Below the pieces are notes generated by a model. The model had not been told where the DNA came from. It saw nothing but the letters and a program-made list of their open reading frames with translations, and ran no database searches. Positions 31,734 through 42,140 of a stretch of DNA of 64,000 bases are shown piece by piece. The stretch is from Rachicladosporium sp. CCFEE 5018. Its lineage: Eukaryota; Ascomycota; Dothideomycetes; Cladosporiales; Cladosporiaceae. The stretch covers positions 310,001 through 374,000 of the forward strand of contig KZ111157.1 of the NCBI GenBank assembly GCA_002077045.2, read 5' to 3'. The stretch's first letter is position 1; each line of letters begins with the position of its first letter. The position numbers and the translations under genes are program-made.

Positions 31734-33212
31734 TCAGCTGCCCCCAGCTCCCATAGCAGCCTCCCTTAACGCCATCTCATCACCCCTCAACTTCGCGAAA
31801 TACGCCTTAATATCTTCCGCCCCAACAGCCTGCCCACTCTCCGCAAACGGCTTCAAGAAATCCTTCACCTTATCCCTCACATGATTGTAAGCCATCACGC
31901 CCTCAATCGCCTTGACACGATCCATCCCCGACAACGCGGCCTCACCCCGCTCGAGGATCGAGCCGGAATTCACGCTTCGGCCGGCGGCGCTCTGATGATC
32001 GGATTCGGAGACTGGGGGTTCGTAGGAGTCTTCTTCTTCGAGGAGTTGGGGAAGAGCGGCGAGGCGGGGGAAGCAGGTGCTACAGCGGCAGAGGTGGGCG
32101 CGGAAGTCATCTTTCACGAATAGACTGAGCTGGCCGGTTGGTGCTTGCGGTAATGAGGCATGGCGTGGCGAAGTGCCATTCACTGGCTCGCTGGATGCTG
32201 TTGTCGACGGGAGTACCACAGAAGACTCTGCGCCTGATCGCGATCTCTTAGCATCGGGATGATCGTCCAGCTCATCCTCTGCTTTGCGTTTCTTATGGTC
32301 CAGAGAGCTTCCGTTGACGCTTGCAGGCACAGGAGCTTCCGATATGTTCACGTTCGCGTGTGCTGGGAGCGCCTGCAAGAAGCCCTCTGTTCCTGCGTAT
32401 TGCTTGATCCATGGCTGCGTCCCCACACACTTATAGCAGATCATGTGGTCGAAATCATCTTCGGCGGGGAAACCATCCGGCAAAGGTAGTTCCTCATGGT
32501 GGTGTACATCTCCTGCTTCTGCATGCGGTGGCTCACCGCTGGCAGCCTCCTCGTTCGTCCCTGTGCCGTTCGTAGCCTCCTCAATCGCTGCCTCATCCTC
32601 CTCCGTGACAGTCTCGAGCACACCATTTGCAGACTCCGCCGGCTTCACGTGCTGCTGCCTGGGCAACCCCATCAAGCACTCCGGGTGCCACCAATCCTCG
32701 CCACATCCTCCACCCTCCTCCGTCGCAAGGCCAAGACACTGGAACATCGTCCCCTTCTCCTTCTCGGGGTCATACTCGTCCCCACACGCACAGAACTTTC
32801 CCTGATAGTTCTGATTGTACGTATTGCCCGACCTTGCCTCCTCCCGGACTACCCCGCCCTTCCGGCCAGTCTCAGTATCTACGCGCAGGCTACAGCTCGC
32901 CCCACTGTTGGCCATGCGCGTAGTCCCACAGTCGCACACGAAGTCGCGCTTCGTGAAAAGCTCGACAAGGTTGTGCTCGCCATGGCAGCTGATGCTACAG
33001 CTATAGCAGACACCTGCTGGGGTGAACTGTTGATGTATCGATGCGGGTGGCGGTGAGCAAGTCAGGCAGGCGAAGACAGACTGTCGGAGTGGGCCTAGAG
33101 GTTTGGTGCAGGTGTCGAATTGGTAGGGGAGGGCTTCGCGGGCGTCGGCTTCGAGGCGGAGTTGCGAGGTGATGTAGTCTGAGGCTGTTTGTGAGGGCTC
33201 GGAGGGGTCCAT
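31734..33212 (-). CDS. UBR-box E3-like protein (UBR7 / Mlo2 family)
   Basis: An intronless frame of 492 residues starting MDPSEPSQTASDYI. The open frame extends further upstream, but similarity and the family start favour this Met. A UBR box, rich in Cys/His, is near residues 40-120: FACLTC, GVCYSCSISCHGEHNLVELF, KRDFVCDCGTTR and GKFCACGDEYD. It is followed by a PHD-like segment (MFQCLGL, CGEDWWHPECLMGLP, HMICYKCVG). The second half is acidic with a short basic KKRKAEDELDDHPDAKRSR patch. Relatives recognise N-degrons or modify histones (UBR7, fission yeast Mlo2). It shares a 252 bp divergent promoter with MCM2. Confidence 0.9.
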   Translation of the reverse strand: MDPSEPSQTASDYITSQLRLEADAREALPYQFDTCTKPLGPLRQSVFACLTCSPPPASIHQQFTPAGVCYSCSISCHGEHNLVELFTKRDFVCDCGTTRMANSGASCSLRVDTETGRKGGVVREEARSGNTYNQNYQGKFCACGDEYDPEKEKGTMFQCLGLATEEGGGCGEDWWHPECLMGLPRQQHVKPAESANGVLETVTEEDEAAIEEATNGTGTNEEAASGEPPHAEAGDVHHHEELPLPDGFPAEDDFDHMICYKCVGTQPWIKQYAGTEGFLQALPAHANVNISEAPVPASVNGSSLDHKKRKAEDELDDHPDAKRSRSGAESSVVLPSTTASSEPVNGTSPRHASLPQAPTGQLSLFVKDDFRAHLCRCSTCFPRLAALPQLLEEEDSYEPPVSESDHQSAAGRSVNSGSILERGEAALSGMDRVKAIEGVMAYNHVRDKVKDFLKPFAESGQAVGAEDIKAYFAKLRGDEMALREAAMGAGGS

Positions 33213-33464
33213 GATGGTGTTGAGATGCTGGGGTGGTGACCTTAGGCATCTCAGTATGATGGAGTGTGCTTCTAGGTGCCATACGCGTGGGCCAGGAAGC
33301 GCGTCACGTTCGCGTGCCACTTTACGCGTCTTCCGGTCTGCATGTGAACTTCCACCCCCTCCATCGTCAAAGCGCTGTGACCGTACACGCACTTGCAAGT
33401 ACATAATAGCACACTTGGATCCAGTCGCTGTACAGATACCAGTGTATTCTAGCCTGACGATAAG
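33213..33464. promoter_or_regulatory. Divergent UBR7-like / MCM2 promoter with two MCB boxes
   Basis: The 252-base region contains two perfect ACGCGT hexamers, at 33283-33288 and 33324-33329, 41 bp apart and about 140-180 bp upstream of the MCM2 ATG. ACGCGT is the MluI cell-cycle box bound by MBF in yeasts, which drives G1/S expression of replication genes. Its presence here agrees with the MCM2 gene it precedes. Which of the two divergent genes responds is inference. Confidence 0.7.
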
Positions 33465-36197
33465 ATGTCCGCCCCTAACCGCAGCCGACCCCAACCTGGA
33501 GGGCGCAAACGCACAAGAGACGTCGATAGCGATGCGCCCACACCCTCCAATGCGCCGCCATCCAGTCGTACGTTGACATGATGGCTGCAGTACGGCGACT
33601 CGCTAATGTGAATGCACAGCTCCCGCATCGTCCCCACCAGTCTTCCCACAGCAAGACGAGCTCGACGACGGCGACGATGACATCCTCGACCCAGAGGAGG
33701 AAGTCGCACTCGACATCGACGATGCCGATGAGATGGCCGAGGACGACGCAGGCATCGATTTGTTCGGCGACAACTTTGAGAACGACTACAACCGCCGTGA
33801 AGACGACCGATACGCTGGACGAGACATTGACGACGATGGCGACTACGATCAAATGGACCTGGCGCAGCGCCGGCAACTCGAAGCACGGCTCAATCGACGG
33901 GATCGAGAAGTTGCGCGAGAGGCACGGATGCCCAGAGCTTTTCTGCAAGACGAGGAGGAAGATGTCATGGATTTGACTCGCCAGCCACGGCGCAGACGGC
34001 ATCGCTATGACGAGGATCAGGACGATATGGATGTTGCAGAGGACATTATGAACGAGGAGCTTACGCTGGATGCACTTATGGACGTCAAGGCTGCTTCAGT
34101 CGTGGAGTGGCTAGCTCAGCCAGCAGTCTCGCGGACGGTTGCGCGAGAGTTCAAGAACTTCCTCACAGAGTACACGGACGAGAAGGGGACCTCAGTCTAT
34201 GGTGTGCGAATCCGAACGCTCGGTGAGGTCAACGCCGAATCTTTGGAGGTCTCCTGGATGCATCTGTCAGACTCAAAACCGGTGCTCGCCTTGTTCTGCG
34301 CTCAAGTGCCATCATCTGTTCTGCCGATCTTCGACGCCGTGGCGCTGGACGTCACTCTCTACCACTACCCGGATTACGAGCGCATTCACTCGGAATTGCA
34401 TGTGCGGATGACGGATCTGCCCATTTCACTCACCCTGCGACAGCTCCGGCAGAACCACTTGAACTCACTCCTGCGAGTGTCTGGTGTCGTTACCCGGAGG
34501 ACCGGAGTGTTCCCACAGCTGAAGTACGTCAAATTCGACTGCACGAAGTGTGGCATCACGCTCGGCCCATTCCCTCAGGACAGCAATGCAGAGGTGAAGT
34601 TGTCATTCTGCCAGAATTGTCAATCTCGAGGGCCGTTCACGCTCAACAGTGAGAAAACGGTGTACCGCAACTATCAAAAGCTCACTCTTCAGGAGTCGCC
34701 TGGCACAGTTCCGGCCGGTCGCCTGCCGAGACACCGCGAAGTCATCCTGCTGTGGGATCTCATTGACTCAGCTCGGCCAGGCGAGGAAGTTGAGATCACT
34801 GGCATCTACCGCAACAGCTACGACGCCCAGCTGAACAATAAGAACGGCTTCCCAGTCTTCGCCACAGTCCTCGAAGCAAACCACGTTGTCAAGAGCCACG
34901 ACCAGCTCGCCGGCTTCAGACTGACCGAAGAAGATGAGCGACAGATCCGCGCGCTTAGCAGAGATCCAGACATCATCGAGAAGATCGTGCAATCCATCGC
35001 TCCTTCAATCTACGGCCACGACGACATCAAGACCGCAGTCGCTCTGTCGCTCTTCGGCGGCGTCTCCAAAGAAGCACAAGGCAAACACTCCATCCGCGGC
35101 GACATCAACCTTCTCCTCCTTGGCGACCCAGGAACAGCTAAATCCCAAGTCCTGAAGTACATCGAGCACACCGCCCACCGCGCAGTCTTCGCCACAGGTC
35201 AAGGTGCCTCAGCAGTCGGTCTCACAGCCTCTGTGCGTCGCGACCCCCTGACCGCAGAGTGGACGCTGGAAGGCGGCGCGCTCGTGCTGGCGGATAAAGG
35301 TACCTGCTTGATCGATGAGTTCGACAAGATGAACGACCAAGATCGCACGTCGATCCACGAAGCTATGGAGCAGCAGACCATTTCCATCTCCAAAGCCGGC
35401 ATTGTCACAACGCTACAAGCTCGCTGTGCTGTCATCGCCGCTGCCAATCCGATAGGCGGACGCTATAACGCCACAGTACCGTTCAGCCAGAACGTCGAGC
35501 TCACCGAGCCAATCCTCTCACGTTTCGACATCTTGTGCGTCGTACGCGATACCGTCGATCCGGTCGAAGACGAGCGCCTCGCGAAATTCGTCGTAAACAG
35601 TCACGGCCGCGCACACCCCGTGTACTCCTCCGCACTGGGCTCGCAGACGCAAGCCACCGCTGTGGGAGAGGAGGAGGACAGTATGCACGTGGACATGCCT
35701 ACTGACGGACCTTCAGCGGCGCCATACAGCGGCATCTCGCAGGAGCTGCTGCGGAAGTATATCCTCTATGCCCGCGAGCGCTGCCGGCCAAAACTGTACC
35801 AGATCGATCAGGACAAAATTGCGCGTCTCTTCGCGGACATGCGACGGGAGTCGTTAGCCACTGGCGCGTACCCTATCACCGTAAGCCATTCCCTCCTTTC
35901 TTCTCCCTCATCTTCCCTTTACTGACCCTCACCCTCCAGGTCCGCCATCTCGAGTCCATCCTCCGAATCAGCGAATCCTTCGCCAAGATGCGCTTGTCCG
36001 AGTACTGCAACACAGCGGATATGGATCGCGCCATTGCAGTCGCCGTCGATAGCTTTGTGGGCAGCCAGAAAGTCAGCTGCAAGAAAGCGCTCGCCAGGGC
36101 GTTTGCGAAGTATACGCTCAATCGACCCGGGCGCCCGTCTGCGGCACGGAGGGCTGGAGGACGGGCAAATGGGCAGGGCGTTGCTGTGGGTGCGTGA
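33465..36197 (+). CDS. MCM2: MCM2 replicative helicase subunit
   Basis: Exons 33465-33564, 33620-35880 and 35940-36197 give 872 residues. The N-terminus is acidic and disordered (typical of MCM2, which binds histones). A zinc finger follows (CTKC...CQNC). The AAA+ core has Walker A GDPGTAKSQ, Walker B CLIDEFDKM and the Arg finger region LSRFD. IYGHDDIKTAVALSLFGGV is the MCM family signature. It acts in the MCM2-7 hexamer loaded at origins. The small first exon encodes MSAPNRSRPQPGGRKRTR. The third exon supplies the C-terminal winged helix. The stop lies 152 bp from the convergent methyltransferase gene. Confidence 0.96.
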
Positions 36198-36348
36198 AGG
36201 AAAGGAAGGCTGCACTCGCATGATCATGAACGGTGGACGGCATGGAGAAGTAGCACATGTCTGATTTGGCGCAGTCATCGAGGGTTCAATGCATACCGGT
36301 TTCTGCTGAACTTCATATCAGATTGCGCTGTTGACTGCTACATACGCT

Positions 36349-39300
36349 CTAGTCGTTTATGATAGCGCTCTCCATGTTACTTCCCTCTCTTTGTATTGGC
36401 GTCAGAAGTCCATGCGCCTCCGTCGCTCCATCTAATGTGCCTCTCGATGGCGTTGTGGACGCAGACGTCGCTTCCCACATCGCACGAGGCGTGCCTGCAT
36501 CATCGGCATCGACTGGCGTCGAAGGCATCCCGCTGCTCGTTCCTGATACCGTGCTCGCCGCCTCGATCGTGAGAAGACGACGTCGGATGGCCCTGAAGCC
36601 GCCAGCTCTGACCTCGTCCATCTCGAGGCTGATGGCTTGCAGTTGCTTTGGGCTGGGTTGGACGTTGACAGACTGCATCCCCCGTCCACTTCTCTCCTGT
36701 TCATCCTTAGGCCGTGCATCCCACGACTTCCGCAGTACCAGGCCGAGGGCAAAAGCCACCCATCTGTCGACGCTATTCCCCACAATCTTCATCTGCTGCC
36801 CTGGAGATCCAATGATCACCTCATGCGGTCGAAACCCTTGCGCAATTCTCACTTCTTGCACAGTGAGCGCACGCGGCTGCTCCCAGTGTACCGAGATACC
36901 ATTCTTGCCATCCTGCAAAGCAAGCTTCGTCATCAAGCTAGGGAACAGACCGTCAGGGGAGACGCGTTGATAGCTCTTCCCATTCGGCCTGCCGCGGATG
37001 GAATTTGGATCGTAGCTCTTGACCCAATCATAAGCTGAGCCGGAGGTGATAAGACTTCTGTGGACTGCCTTTTGTAGACTCATCTCAAACGGTCGAATGG
37101 GCACTTGAGCCAGCAACTCCCGACTCAACGCATTCTCCTCGGTTGTCGTTCGATGGTCTGGAAAAGCAGGGCACAGGCCGACTGTAGCATCGCCGATGTT
37201 AGGGAGGTGCGCGGTTGCAGAAGTCGTTGAGACGTGAGGCAAGCAGGTGAAGTCATTTCTGCGAATGCCAAATTCCATGTTGTTGCTTGCTTTGCCTAGT
37301 GCCTTCTTTCTGAACTCCTTCGCGTGGGCGTGAGTATGGGGTGGTGCTTCGAGGGGTGACAGACCAGGAGCGGAGGCAATGATAAAGACTCGGGTCCGCT
37401 GTTGAGAGCTGCCGTAGTTCCATGCGTCCATGAGGAACTGCTGCGCTTGATAGCCGAGGGCTACGAGCGCAGCGATGATTTGCGAGAAGACGTTCTGGTC
37501 TTTTGCGAAGCGCATAGAATTTGTCATCGCTACCACATTTTCCAGGACGAGGTACTTGGGGCTGTATAAGTCGACGTAGGAAACTACGGATGCAACTAGC
37601 GAGGCCATTTGCAATGAGCCTTCACTCAGCTTGTTCGGTTGCATGTTCGAGAACGCAGGACACGGACTACCCGCAGAGATCAAGTCGACTTCGCCGGTTG
37701 TAGCTATGTTGACGTCAGGCGAGTCGTTCATCGCCTTGGCCAGGTACCCGTTCACCGATCCGAGAAAGAATTCGACCGAAAGGGGATCAACGACGTTGGC
37801 CCTGTAGCTGTGGAGAGCATGCTCTGCCCAGTCAAGGGCATACCTGAATTCGACAGCTCCGCACTCTTCAAGTCCACGGTCGAAATTGCCACCACCACAG
37901 AACATGCCGAGGCCGCGCATAGGAGCTTTCGAGGACTTGAGAGGTGCAGTAGTTGGCAACGCTGCAGACGACTCATCGATGACGAAGAAGAAGTCCCCCG
38001 CTCCGTTGCGATCGTATGGGAACACTACTTGACCACCGTCCTTGAACGTAGTGACGCTACACTTGCGGAGCAAGGTACTTGGATGCACAGTGCGCATCTC
38101 TCCAGTCTCCATCAGCTCATTCGGCCGAGCTGGGAGTGCAACCGCTTGGCGTAGTATCTCGAGGCAGACCTGATGCTCGATTCTATCGAGCACAAGCACT
38201 CGAGCTGGCATCAGGCTATCGTCGTCGTCGCCATTGCCGTCGCGGAAGAGTACGCAGTCACCAATAGCATATGTAGCATTGCAATCTTCCCAGATAGTCC
38301 CTAGTTCGTCCAACTTGCATTTGCAGGTGAAGTCAGATGACCGTAATGACACGAAGTCGTGATGATCGTCCTCAAGAACAGTACGAATTTTCTGTCTGAC
38401 GAAGAAATCCGATACACTATTTGGATCGGTGACGAACCAGCTGACATCGACCTTGCAAACGACTTCGTCGATCGGCTGCGCTTCTTCGCCGCAGCTACAA
38501 TTGTCGGAGAAGAACAGCTCGTTCGAAAATGGGTAGTAAGACGAGCCTATCGTGGTATGAGAAGGCTGATACAGCCAAATCACATCCAGATGCTTTTCGT
38601 GGACATGTTGCACGTATGCGTACCATACATTTGCCTTGTCTCGCCATTTTGTCTCCTTGTTAGGGGGACGTGGCAATCCAACGACATCTCCGGGTCGTAT
38701 TTCGCGCGACTTTGCGAGTATGTCCCCTGCAAACTGGGGCGTTGCGGTCGTGTAGGCATTCAAAGGTGTTAGTGCCATGCCGTGCTTCTGTCTAGCCATG
38801 CGGGCGAGTATGATCTCCGAAGGCTCTGTGCACTTGAGATGCTCAGCGAAGTACATGCGCTTGAACATAGCGTGCACAAAAGGTGTCACTATTGAAGGAT
38901 CCGGCTCCTGATCCTGCTTTTGCTTTGACCTCAGCTTGCTTGTCTGCATCGGGATAGCCTGCAAGTCTGCCGGATTGATCTCACTCCATAGCTGGACCGG
39001 AACGCGATCGAGGCTGTGGCACTCCTTGTTGAGATATCCAAAGTTTGCGGCAATGGTAGATCGAAAGTCCTCTGTGTACCTGCACTGCGCGTGCCATCTG
39101 TCGAAGTCTGGCGTTTGTCCATGTTCGTCTTTCAGCCACCTAAAGAAGTGTATGCGGAAGTCTGCTAGCGTGACTGCTTCATGGTCATACTGCTCTAGAT
39201 AGTGAAGGAAGAACACCGTGAATGTAGCAAGCCAGACAAATGGGTTGTAGTACCGCTTATACTGATCAGAAGGCGTGCCAAGTCGATAGTAGACATTCAA

Positions 39301-39975
39301 CCTGCGGCCATTAGGAGACTGGATGCAAGCTCTTCGTTGCGGATCATGTCGCACGTCCTCGTCGTAATCGATCGTCAACGTGCTGAACCTGATTTCCCGA
39401 ACAAAGTGCTGGTGTTCGCCGATGGAGAGTGTGCCGTTGAACATCAATGTGTCGGCACCGTAGACTTGTAGACGACTCAGGGCACACATGTCTGAGGGAC
39501 GTAGCTTGGCTTCCGGCGGCAGGTAGAAAGTGAATTCGTTCAGCTCGATGTAATCGTACGGCTCCGGCTCTGGATCCTCTGCATGTTGTGCTTGCAAGTA
39601 AGAGAGCAAGTTCTCAAGCGCTTCGTGCTCGGACGACTGCTGAATCTCTGTAGGTGCCTCCCATCCCGAGAACCAAGAAGAAGGTTGTGCTGGCGGGTAT
39701 GCGCGCACAATGGCACGATCTGGCGGAGCCTCCTCGACGACGTCGCTCCTGTAGCTTGAAGTGTCCGCTCGCGAAGGCGATGGCGCATCGGATTCACTCT
39801 CCAGATCGATTGCCATCGAGCGTTGTGGGCGCACAACACTAGTCGGCCTCTCCAAAACTCCGACATCATCTCCTCGAGAGATCTTCCTCCTCTTCCATGG
39901 CCTGCCCTCCACAGCTTGCGATGTAGCAGCTTCAGCAGCCTTTGCACTTTGCCGCCGTTCCCGTCCAGGCGGCAT
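36349..39975 (-). CDS. dim-2: DIM-2-type DNA (cytosine-5) methyltransferase
   Basis: An intronless frame of 1208 residues. The N-terminal third contains a replication-foci-like region. BAH-type sequence lies around residues 415-650 (REIRPGDVVGLPRPP, YAIGDCVLFRDGNGDDD). The catalytic motifs are in order and intact: motif I GMFCGGGNFDRGLEECG (about 690), motif IV SAGSPCPAFSNMQ with the catalytic Cys (about 772), motif VI ENV (about 812), motif VIII QQRTRVFII (about 858), and motif X GNSVDRWVAFALG near the end. DIM-2 in Neurospora makes all cytosine methylation and is guided by H3K9me3/HP1. The layout fits DIM-2 better than RID or DNMT1. No disabling change is visible. Confidence 0.93.
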   Translation of the reverse strand: MPPGRERRQSAKAAEAATSQAVEGRPWKRRKISRGDDVGVLERPTSVVRPQRSMAIDLESESDAPSPSRADTSSYRSDVVEEAPPDRAIVRAYPPAQPSSWFSGWEAPTEIQQSSEHEALENLLSYLQAQHAEDPEPEPYDYIELNEFTFYLPPEAKLRPSDMCALSRLQVYGADTLMFNGTLSIGEHQHFVREIRFSTLTIDYDEDVRHDPQRRACIQSPNGRRLNVYYRLGTPSDQYKRYYNPFVWLATFTVFFLHYLEQYDHEAVTLADFRIHFFRWLKDEHGQTPDFDRWHAQCRYTEDFRSTIAANFGYLNKECHSLDRVPVQLWSEINPADLQAIPMQTSKLRSKQKQDQEPDPSIVTPFVHAMFKRMYFAEHLKCTEPSEIILARMARQKHGMALTPLNAYTTATPQFAGDILAKSREIRPGDVVGLPRPPNKETKWRDKANVWYAYVQHVHEKHLDVIWLYQPSHTTIGSSYYPFSNELFFSDNCSCGEEAQPIDEVVCKVDVSWFVTDPNSVSDFFVRQKIRTVLEDDHHDFVSLRSSDFTCKCKLDELGTIWEDCNATYAIGDCVLFRDGNGDDDDSLMPARVLVLDRIEHQVCLEILRQAVALPARPNELMETGEMRTVHPSTLLRKCSVTTFKDGGQVVFPYDRNGAGDFFFVIDESSAALPTTAPLKSSKAPMRGLGMFCGGGNFDRGLEECGAVEFRYALDWAEHALHSYRANVVDPLSVEFFLGSVNGYLAKAMNDSPDVNIATTGEVDLISAGSPCPAFSNMQPNKLSEGSLQMASLVASVVSYVDLYSPKYLVLENVVAMTNSMRFAKDQNVFSQIIAALVALGYQAQQFLMDAWNYGSSQQRTRVFIIASAPGLSPLEAPPHTHAHAKEFRKKALGKASNNMEFGIRRNDFTCLPHVSTTSATAHLPNIGDATVGLCPAFPDHRTTTEENALSRELLAQVPIRPFEMSLQKAVHRSLITSGSAYDWVKSYDPNSIRGRPNGKSYQRVSPDGLFPSLMTKLALQDGKNGISVHWEQPRALTVQEVRIAQGFRPHEVIIGSPGQQMKIVGNSVDRWVAFALGLVLRKSWDARPKDEQERSGRGMQSVNVQPSPKQLQAISLEMDEVRAGGFRAIRRRLLTIEAASTVSGTSSGMPSTPVDADDAGTPRAMWEATSASTTPSRGTLDGATEAHGLLTPIQREGSNMESAIIND

Positions 39976-40869
39976 GGTAATCGCAAAGACCTCTCTTCAC
40001 TCCGTCCACAGCATCAAGGCGGACGCTTTCTAGTCGCTCAATCACATGCCTCTCATCCGCAGGATATGACTTCCAATGGATCCATAGTCCTCCCTGGTCG
40101 TTAAATAGATATTCCCCAGTAATGATGAGAAAGCAAAGCAATCGACTGCAAAGGAATCGAGGTATAGAAATGTTTACTCAGCCACTGAAGTCGCGAAGTA
40201 AGGTAGTGAAGTGAAGTCGCAGCGACGCGCATGGAAGCGCGCAGTGGGCAACCCCAGCCACCACCCCTCATCGTACCCCCACCATATCGGCTTCATTGTC
40301 GCCGCTGCGTGTGTTGAACAATAGCGGAGAATGTTGATAGTGCTGATATAAAGCAGCTCATTGTTGGATGCGTGAAAGTGTAGTTGGGGGGAGAGAGAAT
40401 GGAACGAGAAGGATTAGATGACATGACGGGAGCTCTGGAGAGCTTCACGTACAGGGTCCACCTTGTTCACGTAGTCACGAGATTTGAGAAGTCGTGGGAT
40501 GAGATAAGGCATGTGCAGACTTCGTTTCATTGATATCATGGTCCAGCCCATCATTCTCTACACACTACTTGCCGCCTCTCGCTCGCGCAGCTGTAGCTGT
40601 AGCTGCAGCCTACCGGGCGAGCGTCCACTCAGTTGTACCGCAAGCCATGGATACCGCAGCAGCGAGTCGCAACGGTCCATTGGCTGCGGGCAGCTACCAA
40701 GCATCCAGATGCCAGTGGTCGTCGACAGATTCAAGCCCTCGACGATCTTCGCGTGGCGTCGAATGCTCAACGTTTTCGTGTCCGCCACTCCGCTTGAATC
40801 TCCCACTGTGCGAGCACGCTTGCCCGATCGATTGCCATTTCTTAAATCCACAATCCTGATGTCGGAAGC
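39976..40869. other. Spacer upstream of the DNA methyltransferase
   Basis: About 894 bases. It should hold the methyltransferase promoter and the RBM42-like 3' UTR. Open frames over the right part lie antisense to the RNA-binding protein gene or have no features. No RNA gene is seen. Confidence 0.5.
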
Positions 40870-41772
40870 TCACCCAATCACCTTATACGCTCCTGCCGGC
40901 CCCTTCACCCCCGCCTTCTCAACCCCAGCCCCAGTCTTCGCCCCAAGCACATCCTCCCCGTTCCCATTCCCCTTGCCCTTCTCCCTCCCGCGATTCTTCT
41001 TATCATGCTTCCCACCCCTCCCCCTCTCCTTCTCCTCAACAACCCTCAAATCAACCTTACTCCTCTTGACAGTCACCGGATGACTCCCAATATACTTCCC
41101 CACCATCTCTCTCGCCGCTTGAAATCCCCTCTCGCCGTCCTCAAAAGCCACAAAGCCATACCCTTTGCTCTTCGTCGTCCTCTTGTCCCTCACAACGCGC
41201 GCTTTGGAGACGCCGTAGGCTGCGAAAGCCTTTGCGAGTGAGTCGTCGGTTACTTCGCCCGCGAGGTTGCCGACCATGATGCGGAATTGCGTTGGGTCCC
41301 AGTCTGTGAGGGTTGCGTCGGCCCAGGTTTGGCCGCCGCCTTGGCGGAGGACGGTGAGTTTCTTTTCGGGGGCGTTGGGGTTGGGCAGCGCGGCGGCGGG
41401 TGTCTTTGTCTCGAGGGTTGATGTGCTTGTTAATGCTGAGGGGCGTTGGCCGAGTTGTGTGAGGTTAGGGTTCTCGCCCTTGCCAGGAGCATTGCGTATC
41501 GCTTTCCTGTCGCTCTGTAGGTCTTGCTGGGGTGCATACGCGGACTGCCAGGCGGCTATCTGGGCTTCATACTCGGGGTCGTAGGCATTTGGTGCGCCGT
41601 ATGTGGGTTGCGCGGGTGGTGGTGGCGCGAAAGGGTTGCGGATCGTGGGTGGTGTGGGCTGAGCATATGGCTGCTGTTGCTGTGGGTATTGCGCTTGCTG
41701 TTGCTGTTGAGCATATGAAGGGGTGGACCCGGGTGGGTAGGCATACTGATTGGGGTTGTATTGGTACGCCAT
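40870..41772 (-). CDS. RRM RNA-binding protein, RBM42-like
   Basis: An intronless frame of 300 residues. The N-terminus is Gln/Pro/Tyr-rich (MAYQYNPNQYAYPP, QQQQ runs). One RRM lies at about residues 160-245 with RNP2 FRIMVGNLA and RNP1 KSKGYGFVAF, preceded by TWADATLTDWDPTQF, which is diagnostic of the RBM42 group. The tail is basic, Lys/Gly/Arg-rich. Human RBM42 binds RNA and acts in splicing and stress responses. The fungal role is inferred. It is divergent from INP1. Confidence 0.9.
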   Translation of the reverse strand: MAYQYNPNQYAYPPGSTPSYAQQQQQAQYPQQQQPYAQPTPPTIRNPFAPPPPAQPTYGAPNAYDPEYEAQIAAWQSAYAPQQDLQSDRKAIRNAPGKGENPNLTQLGQRPSALTSTSTLETKTPAAALPNPNAPEKKLTVLRQGGGQTWADATLTDWDPTQFRIMVGNLAGEVTDDSLAKAFAAYGVSKARVVRDKRTTKSKGYGFVAFEDGERGFQAAREMVGKYIGSHPVTVKRSKVDLRVVEEKERGRGGKHDKKNRGREKGKGNGNGEDVLGAKTGAGVEKAGVKGPAGAYKVIG

Positions 41773-42140
41773 CGTTGAGATGACCTATCGCGCTTATGCG
41801 GTTTAAGGGCGTTGGAGAGGCTACTTCTGCGCTCGCGACGAGTGTCTCGATATTGTGCTATCGGTCGATAGTGTGCTTATTGACTGGATGTCGAAGTACT
41901 GTGTCATGCGACAAAGATATGAGTTCGGAGGGCGCTAGTGACCCTAGTCGCCGATCTCACGTGTCCGAGTGGAGCCTCCTCCCCAGGTCCCCCTCGATCC
42001 CTGCATTCCACCGACGTTGCCGGGTCAGATGCTCGCGTGCATTTCATCGTCTCTCCTTGAACCTGCAAGACACTCGTTCGGGAAGGCATCAGAAGGTCTC
42101 ATTGAACGCGGTATTACAGCACGCGCCATCCACCGCGATC
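41773..42140. promoter_or_regulatory. Divergent RBM42-like / INP1 upstream region
   Basis: A 368-base region between two divergent starts. The INP1 frame stays open through it, but the peptide it would add has no family support, so I treat it as promoter and leader sequence. Confidence 0.5.

Noticed and set aside
33213..33494. N-terminal extension of the UBR7-like frame
   Set aside because: Family similarity starts with the Met at 33212. The extension overlaps the MCM2 promoter and first exon on the other strand.
41796..42140. 115-residue N-terminal extension of INP1
   Set aside because: The frame is open, but Inp1 similarity begins only after the Met at 42141 and the extension has no protein-like features.
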